Assembly (NCBI GenBank): GCA_963772955.1
Contig: CAVYZF010000011.1
Span: 434,001 to 498,000, forward strand
Direction of reading: 5' to 3'
DNA from: Gp6-AA40 sp963772955
GTDB taxonomy: Bacteria > Acidobacteriota > Vicinamibacteria > Vicinamibacterales > UBA2999
DNA: 64,000 nucleotides
Shown here: positions 45,031 to 54,578 of the stretch, in pieces
How the letters are laid out: each line of letters begins with the position of its first letter
Position numbering within the stretch: position 1 is the first letter of the stretch
The notes under the pieces: generated by a model
What the model was told of the DNA's origin: nothing
The model's input: the letters and a program-made list of their open reading frames with translations, nothing else
Databases searched by the model: none
Made by a program: the position numbers and the translations under genes

Positions 45031-46165
45031 TTATTCCACCTCTTCCGGCGCTGCCGTACCGAGCGTCCCGCTCGCCTTCTGCATCAGGTACGTCTTGATG
45101 AACTGGTCCAGGTCACCGTCGAGTACACGGTGCACATCGCCCACTTCCACCTTGGTGCGATGGTCTTTGATCATTTGATACGGCTGCAGCACGTAGCTCC
45201 GGATCTGGCTGCCAAATGCGATGTCGCGCTTCTCTCCGCCGAGCTGCTCCATCTTGGCCATGTTCTCTTTCTGTTTCAGATCGAAGAGACGCGCTCGGAG
45301 CACTTTCATGGCCTGTGCGCGATTCTTGTGTTGCGATCGCTCGTTCTGGCATGACACGACGATACCGGTCGGCAAGTGTGTGATGCGGACCGCTGAATCA
45401 GTCACGTTGACGTGCTGACCGCCGGCGCCGCTCGAACGATAGGTATCGACTCGAAGGTCCTTCTCATCGATTTCGACATCGACATCTTCCGGAAGCTCGG
45501 GCCACACGAAGACCGACGCGAACGAGGTGTGGCGGCGCGCGGCCTGATCGAAGGGTGAAATGCGAACCAGACGATGCACGCCGGCTTCGGCCGTCATCAA
45601 TCCGTACGCGTAATCGCCGAAGAGCATGACCGTCGCGCTCTTGATGCCGGCTTCTTCCCCGGGCTGATAGTCGATGACGTCGCGCTTGAATCCTCTGCGC
45701 TCTGACCATTTCAGGTACATGCGCAGCAGCATCTCTGCCCAGTCCTGCGATTCGGTTCCGCCGGCACCAGGATGGATGGTCACGATCGCATTGGTACGAT
45801 CGTGCTCGCCGCCGAGCATCTTCTTCGTCTCGGCCGCTTCCACTTCCTGACGCAGTTCCTGGAGTCCCCTCGTGAAGTCGGCCGTGACCTCTTCGCCGCC
45901 ATCGGCCCACTCGAGGAGAACGGACAGGTCATCACTCCGCCGCTGCAGCGATCGCACGAGCGTGAGGTCGTCTTCGATGCGCCTCCGGCGCTGCATGACT
46001 CTCTGTGCTTCGGCCGGGTTGTTCCAGAAGGAGGGCTCGGCGATTGCCCGTTCGATTTCGGCTAGCTGAGTGTCGAGTCGAGCCGCCTCAAAGATGCCTC
46101 CGAAGCTCGAGGGCGCGTGTGTTCAGGTTGTCGTGCTGGCGGATCAATTCGTCGTCGAGGGCCAC
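45031..46165 (-). CDS. prfB: Peptide chain release factor 2 (programmed +1 frameshift)
   Basis: The first 25 codons run from GTG 46165 (ribosome site AGGAG) to an in-frame TGA at 46090-46088. After CTT, a +1 shift reads GAG GCG GCT and continues for 352 codons to 45031, giving about 377 residues. The RF2 hallmarks are the SPF stop-codon motif (RISPFDQAARRHTSF) and the GGQ loop (SSGAGGQHVN). RF2 ends translation at UGA and UAA; low RF2 lets the shift occur. It follows lnt by 18 bp. Confidence 0.95.
46087..46102 (-). promoter_or_regulatory. prfB programmed frameshift site
   Basis: The minus strand reads CGGAGG CAT CTT TGA G: an internal Shine-Dalgarno-like GGAGG 3 nt before CTT, then UGA. This matches the E. 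coli site (AGGGGGTATCTTTGAC) in layout. Confidence 0.92.
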
Positions 46166-46175
46166 GGGATCTCCT

Positions 46176-46206
46176 GTTCGGCTCTAGGCTCTGCGCTTTG
46201 GGCTCT
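46176..46206. repeat. GGCTCT word repeat at the lnt stop
   Basis: Three to four copies of GGCTCTA/GGCTCTG words, reading CAGAGCC on the coding strand, cover the last codons of lnt, its TAG and the gap to prfB. Confidence 0.55.
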
Positions 46207-47758
46207 GGGCCACGTTCTTCGCTCGAGGTCGGACGACGACCACCGCGATCAGCGTGAGCGCCATCCCAACGTACGCGATGACGTCGCCGATCTGCGAGTA
46301 AATCGTTCGACCGGTGAGGAGCCGTACCTCCGCCACGAGCCCGACCTGTTCAAAGATAGCCGATGCCTGCACCACGCGCCCGTACGGATCGACCACGCCA
46401 CTGATCCCGGTATTCGCCGAGCGGGCCATGTAGCGCCCTTCCTCGATCGCGCGCATGGAGGCCATCTCGAAGTGCTGATACGGGGCCGACGAGGTTCCAT
46501 ACCAGCCATCGTTGGTGACCGTCGTCAACAACTGACTTCCCCGCACGACGGCGTCACGCATGAGCGAGGGAAACACGACCTCGTAGCAGATCGCCGTGCT
46601 CGTCGGATGGCCGTTCACGGGCAGGATCACGACCTCGTCCCCAGCGTCGAACGGCAGATACCGTTTGACGAGTGGCGCCACGAACGTCAGCCACTCCTGC
46701 AACGGGATGAACTCTCCGAACGGCACGAGGTGAATCTTTCGATACACCGCCTGCGTTTCGCCATTGGGCCCCAGTAGGAACGCGGCGTTGTACTGCCGGA
46801 GCTCGGGCTCGGCCACGATCTGATCGCTGCCGAACAGAATCGGCACGCCGACTTCGCGAGCCAGATCCCGAAGCGCCGCCTCGCCAACGGCGTCGTGACC
46901 GAACGTAAACGGTGTAGACGACTCGGGCCAGATCACATACTCAGCGCCGCGCCGAACGGCATCGCGCGTCATCGCAAGATACGAGGTGAAGATTCGCCGC
47001 ATCGACTGTGGCGTCGGATTCAGCTTGTCCGTCTGGGCCACGTTCCCCTGTATGAGTCCCACCCGAAGCACGGTGCCCGCGCGCGTCAGCGATCCCTCTG
47101 CCACTCGCCAGGAACCCCATGCGGCGACCCCGACAAGCAGTGCCACCGTCGCAACGCCGGCAATCACGCGTGACCGCCCGGTGCTCAACAACGCAAAGGC
47201 GATCGCTGCGTTGACGAACGCGACGAGCGCGGACAGTCCGTACACGCCGAACACACTCGCCACCTGCGCAACCGCCAGCATCGTCACCTGACTGTTGCCG
47301 AATGGAACCCAGGGAAAGCCACCGAAGAAGAAGCCACGAAGATACTCGGTCGCGATCCAGGCGGCTGGGAGAAAGAACAGCGCCGTCCTGCCGCCCTGCG
47401 AGATGAGCCGTGCCATCACTATCGCGGTGATCGCGGGATAGATCGCAAGATAGGCGGCCAGCAACATCATAGCCACGATGGCAAGGATCATCGGCATGCC
47501 GCCGAAGACCGCCAGCACGGTAGTGGTCCAGTACACGGTGCCCACGAAGTACACGAACCCGGTGGTCAGGCCCAACCAGAGGGCGCGCCGCATCGGCTGA
47601 CCGGGAAGCGGACCTGATTGGCCACGCCATCCGCTCACCGCAAGCAGGAGCGGAACGAGAGCGATCCAGGCAAACGCCGGATGACCGTAACGGGGGAAAC
47701 TGAGAGCGAGCAGCGCTCCGGAAAGAGCAGAGAGGAAGTAATTCAGCGCGTGATCCAG
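46184..47758 (-). CDS. lnt: Apolipoprotein N-acyltransferase
   Basis: About 524 residues of an eight-helix membrane domain plus a nitrilase domain. The catalytic triad blocks are present: Glu in WPESSTPF, Lys in YRKIHLVPFGEF and Cys in AICYEVVFPSL. Lnt adds the third acyl chain to lipoproteins. GTG 47638 is the first ordinary start codon, but homology extends upstream: LSALSGALLALSFPRYGHPAFAWIALVPLLL, by position about 47740-47645, is the standard first helix. No ATG, GTG or TTG occurs in that frame before a stop, so I place the start at CTG 47758 (or CTG 47746), inside the end of the SPOR gene. Confidence 0.88.
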   Translation of the reverse strand: MDHALNYFLSALSGALLALSFPRYGHPAFAWIALVPLLLAVSGWRGQSGPLPGQPMRRALWLGLTTGFVYFVGTVYWTTTVLAVFGGMPMILAIVAMMLLAAYLAIYPAITAIVMARLISQGGRTALFFLPAAWIATEYLRGFFFGGFPWVPFGNSQVTMLAVAQVASVFGVYGLSALVAFVNAAIAFALLSTGRSRVIAGVATVALLVGVAAWGSWRVAEGSLTRAGTVLRVGLIQGNVAQTDKLNPTPQSMRRIFTSYLAMTRDAVRRGAEYVIWPESSTPFTFGHDAVGEAALRDLAREVGVPILFGSDQIVAEPELRQYNAAFLLGPNGETQAVYRKIHLVPFGEFIPLQEWLTFVAPLVKRYLPFDAGDEVVILPVNGHPTSTAICYEVVFPSLMRDAVVRGSQLLTTVTNDGWYGTSSAPYQHFEMASMRAIEEGRYMARSANTGISGVVDPYGRVVQASAIFEQVGLVAEVRLLTGRTIYSQIGDVIAYVGMALTLIAVVVVRPRAKNVAQSPKRRA

Positions 47759-48399
47759 GGCTTGAACTGTTCTTCTTTTTCCAACTTTCTGGCGACGGTT
47801 TCAGCCTCTCGGCGGTCTGGGTATTTGCCGACGCGCACGCGGAACACCTTCGGGCCGCTCGATCCCGGGGTCGTGACGAACGATGGAAAGCCCTTGGACG
47901 AGAGACGCTTCGCGATCGCATCCGCTTCGCCGCGCGATTTCAGCGACGCCACCTGCACCACGAAACCGGTGCCCTTTGGCTCGCTCGCGTCAGCAGTCTT
48001 CGTCGCAGGTGCGACGACGGGAGGCTTTTCAATCTTTGGCTGCTCGGCGATTGCTGGGACAGGCGCCGCGACGACAGGCTCGACTGCCGGCTCCGGAGGT
48101 GGTTCCGGTGCCTCGAGCCGCTTGGCGTAGGTGAGTTCCTTGAGATCTTCCTGGCTGGAAACCGGTTCGGCCGACGACACATCCGACGACGATGACGGCT
48201 GCGGCTGTGCCGTCGATGTCGGGTCGACTGTGGGTTCGGCAGCGACTGCCGCCACCCCCGATGCGCGCGTGGTGTTCACGCCGCGCCCCACCATGACGCC
48301 ACACAAGAAAATCACGACTGCCGCAACAGTAGCCGTCATGAACATGAAGACCAGCTGTTTACCGTTCAGTTGAATCTCGCGAACGCCTTGATCGGACAT
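47743..48399 (-). CDS. SPOR-domain membrane protein
   Basis: 218 residues. A cytoplasmic start is followed by one transmembrane helix (about 17-37, VFMFMTATVAAVVIFLCGVM). A long Pro/Glu/Val-rich periplasmic linker (about 50-140) follows, then a C-terminal SPOR domain (GFVVQVASLKSRGEADAIAKRL ... FRVRVGKYPDRREAETVARKL). SPOR domains bind denuded glycan at division septa. The stop overlaps the probable start region of lnt. Confidence 0.85.
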   Translation of the reverse strand: MSDQGVREIQLNGKQLVFMFMTATVAAVVIFLCGVMVGRGVNTTRASGVAAVAAEPTVDPTSTAQPQPSSSSDVSSAEPVSSQEDLKELTYAKRLEAPEPPPEPAVEPVVAAPVPAIAEQPKIEKPPVVAPATKTADASEPKGTGFVVQVASLKSRGEADAIAKRLSSKGFPSFVTTPGSSGPKVFRVRVGKYPDRREAETVARKLEKEEQFKPWITR

Positions 48400-48463
48400 C
48401 TATGAACGCGCGAATTGTACCACGCGTCGATCGAGCTGAGAACCAAATTCGTCCGTCGGTCTT

Positions 48464-50089
48464 CTATCGACCTGACAGTCGATCCAGACGCTGCCTCGCC
48501 TCTCGGTTGGAGGCGTCTCGTGAGAGGACGTTCTGCAGTTCGGTACTGGCCTCGTTGACGAGGCCGGACTTCTCGTATGCGTCGGCGAGGACGAGCCTGG
48601 CTGCCACGGAGTCGTTGCTCCAGATCGAAATCTTCAAGGCGTCAATCGCATCGCCGACTCGCCCGCCTCGAAGATAGATACGCCCGAGCAGGAGATGCGC
48701 TTCGTTGTCGTACGGTGAAAGATAAATCGCCCGCTGCAGCGCGGAGATGGCCTCAGCGTCGTGCTCGGTCTCGTACGCACGTCGTCCGGCATCAAGATGA
48801 AACGAGGCAAGCTGACGCTGATCGCGCTGGCCGGCGGCACTCATCACGTTCTCGACGCGCAGGGCATCGGACAGACCGAGATCCATCCGTACACGCTCGA
48901 GCCCCGCCGGAACTGGCGGCGTCCGGGACTCCCAGCCCTCGTACGTGGATGACAGGCGTCTTGCGAGATCCTTCTCTCGTGCCGACTCGGTTGCGCTGCC
49001 AGTCGCGCCGAGAGCGACGCCGAGCACATAGTGCGCCGCGGAATCGGCCGGGTTCCGGCGAACGGCTTCGCGCAGCCAGTACGTCGCAGCAGACGCGTCA
49101 CCATCGCGCCAGTAGGCGTAACCGAGATTGAAGTACGAGTCGACACCCTCGAGGCTTGCAGCCTCATTGAAGTACGAGACCGCACGTCCACCCGGCGCGT
49201 CAGCGGGCCGGCGCAGTTGCACCACTCCCATGTTGTTGAGAAGCGCGGCGTCCTTCTCTTCCATGTTGAGTCGGTTCAGCTCGTCGAACGCCTCCTGGTA
49301 GCGCTTCAACTCGAGCAGTGACAGCGATGCGAGGAATCGCGCCTGCCGTGAGAGACGGTGTTCTGCCGGAACGGGGTTGACTGCGGCCAACGCACGTTCG
49401 TGATCGCCGAGGTCGTTGTGCACCTCCCACTCGGCGAGGCGCGCGCGCTGAAGCCCAGGCGCGAGCTTGAGCGCTTCGTTCAGAAACGAAAGCCTCGTCT
49501 CCGGCGCTTCGGCGATCAGTCCCTTGATGTACTGCTCGAACGCGACGATTGGGGGATGACTCCCCTCCAGTTGAACGGCCGCCGTTGACGAACCGGGCAC
49601 GAGACGTACGGCAACACGATCGTAGATGTCGAAGATGTCCGCGAGAGGTCCGCTCTCGACGATCTCAGATCCAGCATGACCTGGATCGAGCAGGATTGCC
49701 CTGGCGCGAACGATGAGCGTGTCCCCGGCGAGCGTGACGTTGCCGACGATGACCTGAGAGGCCCCTACCACCTGGCCAACCCTGATGATCGTCGCGCGGC
49801 TGAGCCCGGTGATGGCTGGGACGCGAAGCAGATCGAACGAATGCAGCCGCTCCTCGCGCAGCATGACGGGCAGGCCAAGAGCGAGCAGACTGTCGGACAG
49901 GATCACCGCCGACCCTTCCTCGAGCCAATAACTGCGAGGCTCCCGGGTTGCGGTTTCGAAAGGCATGACCAGGACACGCGACGCCGTGGCTGGTGCAGGG
50001 TTCTGCGCCGCCACAGGCACGGCCGCGACGCTGTTCAGGAGGACGATGGTCCAGGCCGATATCGCTACGGCCGCCCATCGCCCCGTCAT
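48464..50089 (-). CDS. Secreted TPR-repeat protein
   Basis: 541 residues, started at ATG 50089, whose ATGA overlaps the upstream V4R-like gene. A signal peptide (to about residue 32, VPVAAQ) is followed by a domain (about 40-160) resembling FlgO-like or adenylate-cyclase-associated modules (ASRVLVMPFETATREPRSYWL, GASQVIVGNVTL). Around eight TPR units follow (EALKLAPGLQRARLAEWEVH, YFNLGYAYWRDGDASAATYWL, AISALQRAIYLSPYDNEAHLLLGRIYL). It is probably a periplasmic or outer-membrane scaffold; partners are unknown. Confidence 0.8.
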   Translation of the reverse strand: MTGRWAAVAISAWTIVLLNSVAAVPVAAQNPAPATASRVLVMPFETATREPRSYWLEEGSAVILSDSLLALGLPVMLREERLHSFDLLRVPAITGLSRATIIRVGQVVGASQVIVGNVTLAGDTLIVRARAILLDPGHAGSEIVESGPLADIFDIYDRVAVRLVPGSSTAAVQLEGSHPPIVAFEQYIKGLIAEAPETRLSFLNEALKLAPGLQRARLAEWEVHNDLGDHERALAAVNPVPAEHRLSRQARFLASLSLLELKRYQEAFDELNRLNMEEKDAALLNNMGVVQLRRPADAPGGRAVSYFNEAASLEGVDSYFNLGYAYWRDGDASAATYWLREAVRRNPADSAAHYVLGVALGATGSATESAREKDLARRLSSTYEGWESRTPPVPAGLERVRMDLGLSDALRVENVMSAAGQRDQRQLASFHLDAGRRAYETEHDAEAISALQRAIYLSPYDNEAHLLLGRIYLRGGRVGDAIDALKISIWSNDSVAARLVLADAYEKSGLVNEASTELQNVLSRDASNREARQRLDRLSGR

Positions 50090-50673
50090 GCGGCTCGTCC
50101 GGGCGTGGGCCTGACGGTGACGGACATGGCGCAACGCGTCGCCCCTGTTCCGCGGCATTCGTCCATCACCACATCGGCATCGAGATCGAAGGTGGACATG
50201 AGGCGGCGAAGCGCCGAGGCGTAGAACTCACACAACGGCGACTGGACGTGTTCCCGGACCTCGCAGAACAACGAGCTCTTGAGCTCGACGGCCCCGCGCC
50301 ACTGCCGCCACTGAACCTTGACGTGGGTATCTCCGTAGGTGCTCTGCGCCATCCACTCCGCGATGCTCACGACCATGCGTTTACGAATCGCCGGCGGCAT
50401 CGCCAGCATCATCTTCTTGCGAAACGGCGACAGCTCTGCGACCGTCCAGTCCGCCGTGTACTCCCCTGCCCGTGCGGCGATCAGGTGATAGGGCGCCCCC
50501 TCGAGGCGGAGGAAGCTGAGAACAGCCGCCAGGGGGGCCAGGCCGATCCGGCCCTCACGAAGCCCCGACGGGTGCAACCAGACCTCGTAGAATTCGAGCC
50601 GCATCGGCAGGAGGTCTGCGATGCCCTGATGAATGCTTGCGACGAGAAGTCGGCCTACAGCCGCATCGGTCAT
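50086..50673 (-). CDS. V4R-like (4-vinyl reductase domain) protein
   Basis: 195 residues with no signal peptide. The C-terminal part (about 145-190: LCEFYASALRRLM, DECRGTGATRCAMSV) matches the end of V4R domains, which have E/D-x-x-C-x-x-x-G-x-x-x-C, a small-molecule-binding fold found next to sensors and regulators. The N-terminal part is helical. The stop overlaps the TPR gene by 4 bp, so the two are coupled. The V4R call rests on the Cys pattern and is tentative. Confidence 0.65.
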   Translation of the reverse strand: MTDAAVGRLLVASIHQGIADLLPMRLEFYEVWLHPSGLREGRIGLAPLAAVLSFLRLEGAPYHLIAARAGEYTADWTVAELSPFRKKMMLAMPPAIRKRMVVSIAEWMAQSTYGDTHVKVQWRQWRGAVELKSSLFCEVREHVQSPLCEFYASALRRLMSTFDLDADVVMDECRGTGATRCAMSVTVRPTPGRAA

Positions 50674-50686
50674 ACGCTAATATCTG

Positions 50687-50724
50687 GGGGTCGGGAATCG
50701 ACCCCGTCACCGGGGCCTGAATCG
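50687..50724. repeat. GGGGTCG-CGACCCC palindrome
   Basis: GGGGTCG (50687-50693) and CGACCCC (50699-50705) flank 5 nt; a second stem GGGGC...GCCCC follows. It lies just upstream of the V4R-like gene and shares ends with the long palindromes elsewhere. The rest of the 218-bp gap to argS holds only CATCGACCGAC word repeats (about 50838-50885). Confidence 0.55.
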
Positions 50725-50891
50725 CCCCTTATTACTTCTCGGCGGCGATACTGGCTTCGGTAGTGCCCACCGGCTTGGCGCATCGCGGCATTCGTTGTAC
50801 TGCACTCTCGAATCCAACCGCAATCACCATCGCAGCGCATCGACCGACGAGCATCGACCGACACAACGCATCCACTGTCGACTGACGCGTA

Positions 50892-52919
50892 ATGATTCTG
50901 CCCGTTCATACACGCCTTCGCGAGCACCTGACTGGGGTGATCGCCAAACTCTACGCACTCGAGCCCGCGTCCGTGCCGGCGCTCGCGCTGGACTACCCGC
51001 CAAACCGGGACCTGGGAGACCTCGGCACGCCGGCTGCGTTCGAGCTCGCCCGCCGGCTTCGGAAAGCGCCACGCGTGATCGCTCAGGAGGTCGCGGCCGC
51101 GTTCGGGACGCTTGCAGGCATACGTCAGGTAACGGCAGCGTCCAACGGCTACCTGAATTTCTTTCTCGAGCGGCCGGCGTTTCTCCGCGACCGTCTGGCG
51201 CCGGCACCCTCCGCGCCACGTCACGCCGGGAAAGCCATCGTCGAGCACACGGCAATTAACCCGAACAAGGCTGCTCACATCGGGCACCTCCGTAACTCGG
51301 CGCTCGGCGACACGCTCGTGCGGGTTCTGCGATTCAGTGGCACTCCTGTTGAGGTCCAGAACTACATCGATGACACAGGAGTGCAGGTCGCCGACGTTGT
51401 TGTCGGTTTCCGCGTGATCGAAAAGATGTCGCTCGCCGACGTCCGGACGGTGGCAGACACCACGCGCTTCGATTACTACTGCTGGGACCTCTACGCGCGC
51501 GTGGGAGATTGGTATCACCAGGACAAGACGCGCGAGCAATTCAGGGCGCAAACGCTGCACGACATCGAACACGGCGGCAACGAGAGCGCCGACATCGCCG
51601 CCTTCGTGGCCGATCGCATCGTCCGCCGCCACCTGGAAACGATGGCGCGGATGAACATCGACTACGACCTGCTGACCTGGGAAGGCGATATTCTCCGGCT
51701 CAAGTTCTGGGCGCAGGCCTTCGAGGTGCTGAAGTCAAAGGGAGCAGTCTTCCTGCGAACGGACGGACGCCACGCCGGGTGCTGGGTGATGCCGATCCAG
51801 GAGGACCTGGACGCAACTCCCGACTCTCGGGACGACGGTGATCCTTCGATTGAGGGAGAAGACGAAGCTGAGGAGCGCGAGAAGGTCATCGTCCGTTCCA
51901 ACGGCGTCGTGACATATGTCGGCAAGGACATCGCGTATCAGTTCTGGAAGCTTGGTCTGCTCGGCCGCGATTTCCAGTATCGAGTGTTTACGCAGCGGGA
52001 GCAGGGCCCGCTGTGGGCGACCTGCAGCGCGAACGGCGTCGCAGAGCATCCTCACTACGGTGGCGCTGCGTACGTCTACAACGTGATCGACGTTCGACAG
52101 TCCTATCTTCAGAAGCTGCTCAAGCAGGCACTGATTGCCGTCGGGCATCCCGAAGGCGCGCACCGCTCGCATCACTTCTCGTACGAGATGGTGGCGCTGT
52201 CACACCAGACCGCCCGCGAGTTCGGGTTCGCGCCGGCGCCCGACTCGGAAGAGGCGCGAAGGCCCTTCGTGGACGTCTCCGGTCGAAAAGGTCGCGGACT
52301 GAAGGCCGATGATTTGCTGGACATGGTCATTCGCAAGGCGCGCGAGGAAGTCGGCAAGCGCAATCCAGAACTTGCCGAGGAGGAAGCGCAGCAGATCGCC
52401 AGGCTCATCGGCGTCGCGGCAGTGCGCTACTTCCTGATCAAGTTCTCGCGCGGCAAGGTGATCGCCTTCGATCTCGAAGAAGCCATCAGCTTTCAGGGTG
52501 AGACCGGTCCGTACATTCAGTACGCCATCGTGCGGATCAACAACATCTTCCGAAAGCTGCACGAGCGGGATGGCCTGGACGAAGCGGCACTCGTCGCAAC
52601 GCTCGACCAGTTGCCTGCCGGAGAACTGACTGGTGACAACGGTCAGGAGCTCTGGGCACTGGTGCTCGAAGCCGCGCGCCTCGACGAAGTCGTCGAACAG
52701 GTGATCGCCACGCTCGAGTTCTCGGTACTCGCAAAGTACGCGTTCGGGCTCGCGCAGGGATTCAACGCGTTCTACAACCTCCATCCCAGCCGGTCGTCCA
52801 TCCTCAACGAGGAGCGCGATCATGTGCGCCGGTGGAGGGCAGCAGCGGTCATATACGTCCGTGACCAACTCACGCGGGCGTTGGATCTCATGGGCGTTGG
52901 AGTTCCGCCGAGGATGTAA
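50892..52919 (+). CDS. argS: Arginyl-tRNA synthetase
   Basis: 675 residues, longer than the usual 560-590. Additional N-terminal domain, then AINPNKAAHIGHLRNSALGD with the HIGH motif, the ADVVVGF insertion, and a C-terminal DALR anticodon-binding domain (FVLHPSR-like end, AVIYVRDQLTRALDLMGV). KMS-like SGRKGRGLKADDLLDM stands in place of KMSKR. It charges tRNA-Arg. The extra length lies in the 300-340 region, with an acidic insertion (DGDPSIEGEDEAEEREK). It ends 2 bp before the next gene. Confidence 0.95.
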   Translation: MILPVHTRLREHLTGVIAKLYALEPASVPALALDYPPNRDLGDLGTPAAFELARRLRKAPRVIAQEVAAAFGTLAGIRQVTAASNGYLNFFLERPAFLRDRLAPAPSAPRHAGKAIVEHTAINPNKAAHIGHLRNSALGDTLVRVLRFSGTPVEVQNYIDDTGVQVADVVVGFRVIEKMSLADVRTVADTTRFDYYCWDLYARVGDWYHQDKTREQFRAQTLHDIEHGGNESADIAAFVADRIVRRHLETMARMNIDYDLLTWEGDILRLKFWAQAFEVLKSKGAVFLRTDGRHAGCWVMPIQEDLDATPDSRDDGDPSIEGEDEAEEREKVIVRSNGVVTYVGKDIAYQFWKLGLLGRDFQYRVFTQREQGPLWATCSANGVAEHPHYGGAAYVYNVIDVRQSYLQKLLKQALIAVGHPEGAHRSHHFSYEMVALSHQTAREFGFAPAPDSEEARRPFVDVSGRKGRGLKADDLLDMVIRKAREEVGKRNPELAEEEAQQIARLIGVAAVRYFLIKFSRGKVIAFDLEEAISFQGETGPYIQYAIVRINNIFRKLHERDGLDEAALVATLDQLPAGELTGDNGQELWALVLEAARLDEVVEQVIATLEFSVLAKYAFGLAQGFNAFYNLHPSRSSILNEERDHVRRWRAAAVIYVRDQLTRALDLMGVGVPPRM

Positions 52920-52921
52920 GG

Positions 52922-53602
52922 ATGCCGATCATCGCTATTCCGCCGTGCGACAAGCTTCGCGACTACGAGGAATCGATCCGCCGTTCTGGTGCCGATGTCC
53001 GTGTGCTCGACCGTGCTGTCGATCGGCCCGAGGACGTGATTCGCTCGGTGGATGGACTTCTGCTGGCTGGCGGGGGCGACGTGCTGCCCTCCATCTATGG
53101 CGAGGCCGCTCATCCAACCTACTCGGGGGCCGAGCCAGGCCGTGATGATTACGAGCTGGAGCTCGTGCGACGGGCTGTCGAAGCGGACCTTCCGCTGCTC
53201 GCGATCTGCCGCGGCATCCAGGTGCTCAACGTGGCGCGTGGGGGATCGCTGGTGCAGGACATCCCCGACGAAATCGGTTCCACGGTCAACCACGCGCACC
53301 GCGAGTCACCGGTCACGATCGCGCATGAGGTCTGGATCTCGGAGGGCTCCCTGCTCGATCGGCTGATGCACGAACGGCTCGAGGGTGACTCGTGTCTCGT
53401 GAACAGTCGTCACCATCAAGCACCGAAGACGCTCGGGGCGGGCCTGGCAGTCTGTGCCACCGCGCCAGATGGCGTGATCGAAGCGATCGAGGATCCGAGC
53501 CGCCGCTTCTGCCTCGGCGTGCAGTGGCACCCCGAGAACTTCTATCGCACCGGCGAGTTCAGGGAGATCTTCGAGGGACTCGTCGAGGCAGCAACCAAGT
53601 AG
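52922..53602 (+). CDS. Class I amidotransferase (peptidase C26, gamma-glutamyl-GABA hydrolase-like)
   Basis: 226 residues. LLLAGGGDVLPSIYGE, the nucleophile in AICRGIQVLNVARGGSL and VQWHPENF (His) are the hallmarks of peptidase C26 (PuuD-like). It hydrolyses gamma-glutamyl amides; other Puu genes are absent, so the substrate is unknown. It starts 2 bp after argS, and a GC-rich hairpin follows its stop. Confidence 0.85.
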   Translation: MPIIAIPPCDKLRDYEESIRRSGADVRVLDRAVDRPEDVIRSVDGLLLAGGGDVLPSIYGEAAHPTYSGAEPGRDDYELELVRRAVEADLPLLAICRGIQVLNVARGGSLVQDIPDEIGSTVNHAHRESPVTIAHEVWISEGSLLDRLMHERLEGDSCLVNSRHHQAPKTLGAGLAVCATAPDGVIEAIEDPSRRFCLGVQWHPENFYRTGEFREIFEGLVEAATK

Positions 53603-53620
53603 GGCCGCACGACGCGGCCC
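53602..53620. terminator. GC-rich hairpin between convergent genes
   Basis: GGGCCGC-ACGAC-GCGGCCC forms a perfect 7-bp stem beginning at the last base of the upstream stop codon. There is no long U-tract, so efficient termination on its own is uncertain. Confidence 0.5.
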
Positions 53621-53635
53621 TCGCTTCACGCGTGG

Positions 53636-54058
53636 TTACTTCTCGGGCCGTTCGTCCGGCGCGCCCGTGCCGGACGAACCGACGAACAACTTCCTGCCGT
53701 CCGGGAAGGTGATGTCGCGACCGTTGGCGCGATTCGCGCCGTCCTTCGCCTGGAACCCTTCGACGAGGATCTCGGTACCCTCGGGCAGCGAGTTCTTCGT
53801 CCACCCGCGACGCAGCAGTGCGTTCGGTGCGCCACCTTCGATCATCCAGCGCTCAACTTTCCCCGTTGCCGGATCCTTGACGTCGATGTGGATCCACGAG
53901 TGCGGGTTGATCCACTCCATCTTCACCACGGTGCCACGCAGCTTGACCGGACGCTTGGCATCGAACTCGGCTGCAAATGAATGATGCGCGAAGGCTGGCG
54001 CAGCCAGCGCGGTGACAAGCCCGGCGGCGGCAAGAATCTTGACCAGTTTGGTGACCAT
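53636..54058 (-). CDS. DUF6152 secreted protein
   Basis: 140 residues, started at ATG 54058, with AGGAG 9 nt upstream. A signal peptide (VKILAAAGLVTALAAPAFA) is followed by HHSFAAEFDAKRPVKLRG, then VEWINPHSWIHIDVKD, the DUF6152 pattern. A Pro/Arg-rich end follows. It is the second member in the window (the other is at 25061). The family may bind small ligands outside the cell; the function is unknown. Confidence 0.82.
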   Translation of the reverse strand: MVTKLVKILAAAGLVTALAAPAFAHHSFAAEFDAKRPVKLRGTVVKMEWINPHSWIHIDVKDPATGKVERWMIEGGAPNALLRRGWTKNSLPEGTEILVEGFQAKDGANRANGRDITFPDGRKLFVGSSGTGAPDERPEK

Positions 54059-54310
54059 CGTTTCGTCTCCTGCTCGAGCGGATCGGTTCACGGAACCGCT
54101 CGATCGATCCTACGCAGGTGGATGTCGACGGAACCTGAAGTTTCCGTTAAGTTCTCGACAGACTTGTTGATTTTTCCTGATCACCGCCAAAAACGTCGCA
54201 GAGACCTCTTCGAAAGAGTGCGGCAGTCGCGCGATCTTTCGCAGTCAGTCATGGCGTGCGTCTTGCTCGCCCCGAGGCGCACAGTCACGAGCCATTCGAA
54301 AGGAATCTTG

Positions 54311-54571
54311 ATGCCTCGACAGATGAAGAAGCAGCCGGACGCTCCGACGGGGCCACGGCTGGTGAAACAGAGGACTGCGAACCCGAAGCCGTCCGTTGTT
54401 CAGCCTGACCTCACTCACGAACAGATCGCGATGCGCGCCTACGAGTTCTTCCAGCGGGAAGGCGGCGTGCACGGTCAACACGTCGATCACTGGTTGCGTG
54501 CAGAACGCGAACTGATGGCGTTCACGCAGCAGCCACCGAAGCGCGCCGCTGCCACGCGGGCACGCGGCTAG
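54311..54571 (+). CDS. DUF2934 small protein
   Basis: 86 residues, with AAAGGA before ATG 54311. A basic, Pro-rich N-terminus is followed by a helical DUF2934 core (EQIAMRAYEFFQREGG, VDHWLRAERELMAF). Such proteins are small, soluble and common in acidobacteria and proteobacteria, with unknown function. The 252 bp to the divergent DUF6152 gene must hold both promoters; no clear box was found there. Confidence 0.78.
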   Translation: MPRQMKKQPDAPTGPRLVKQRTANPKPSVVQPDLTHEQIAMRAYEFFQREGGVHGQHVDHWLRAERELMAFTQQPPKRAAATRARG

Positions 54572-54578
54572 CCGCGTC

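Noticed and set aside
50670..51632. 320-codon minus-strand frame across the argS start
   Set aside because: It covers the argS N-terminus and the repeat region on the other strand, with no domain signal.
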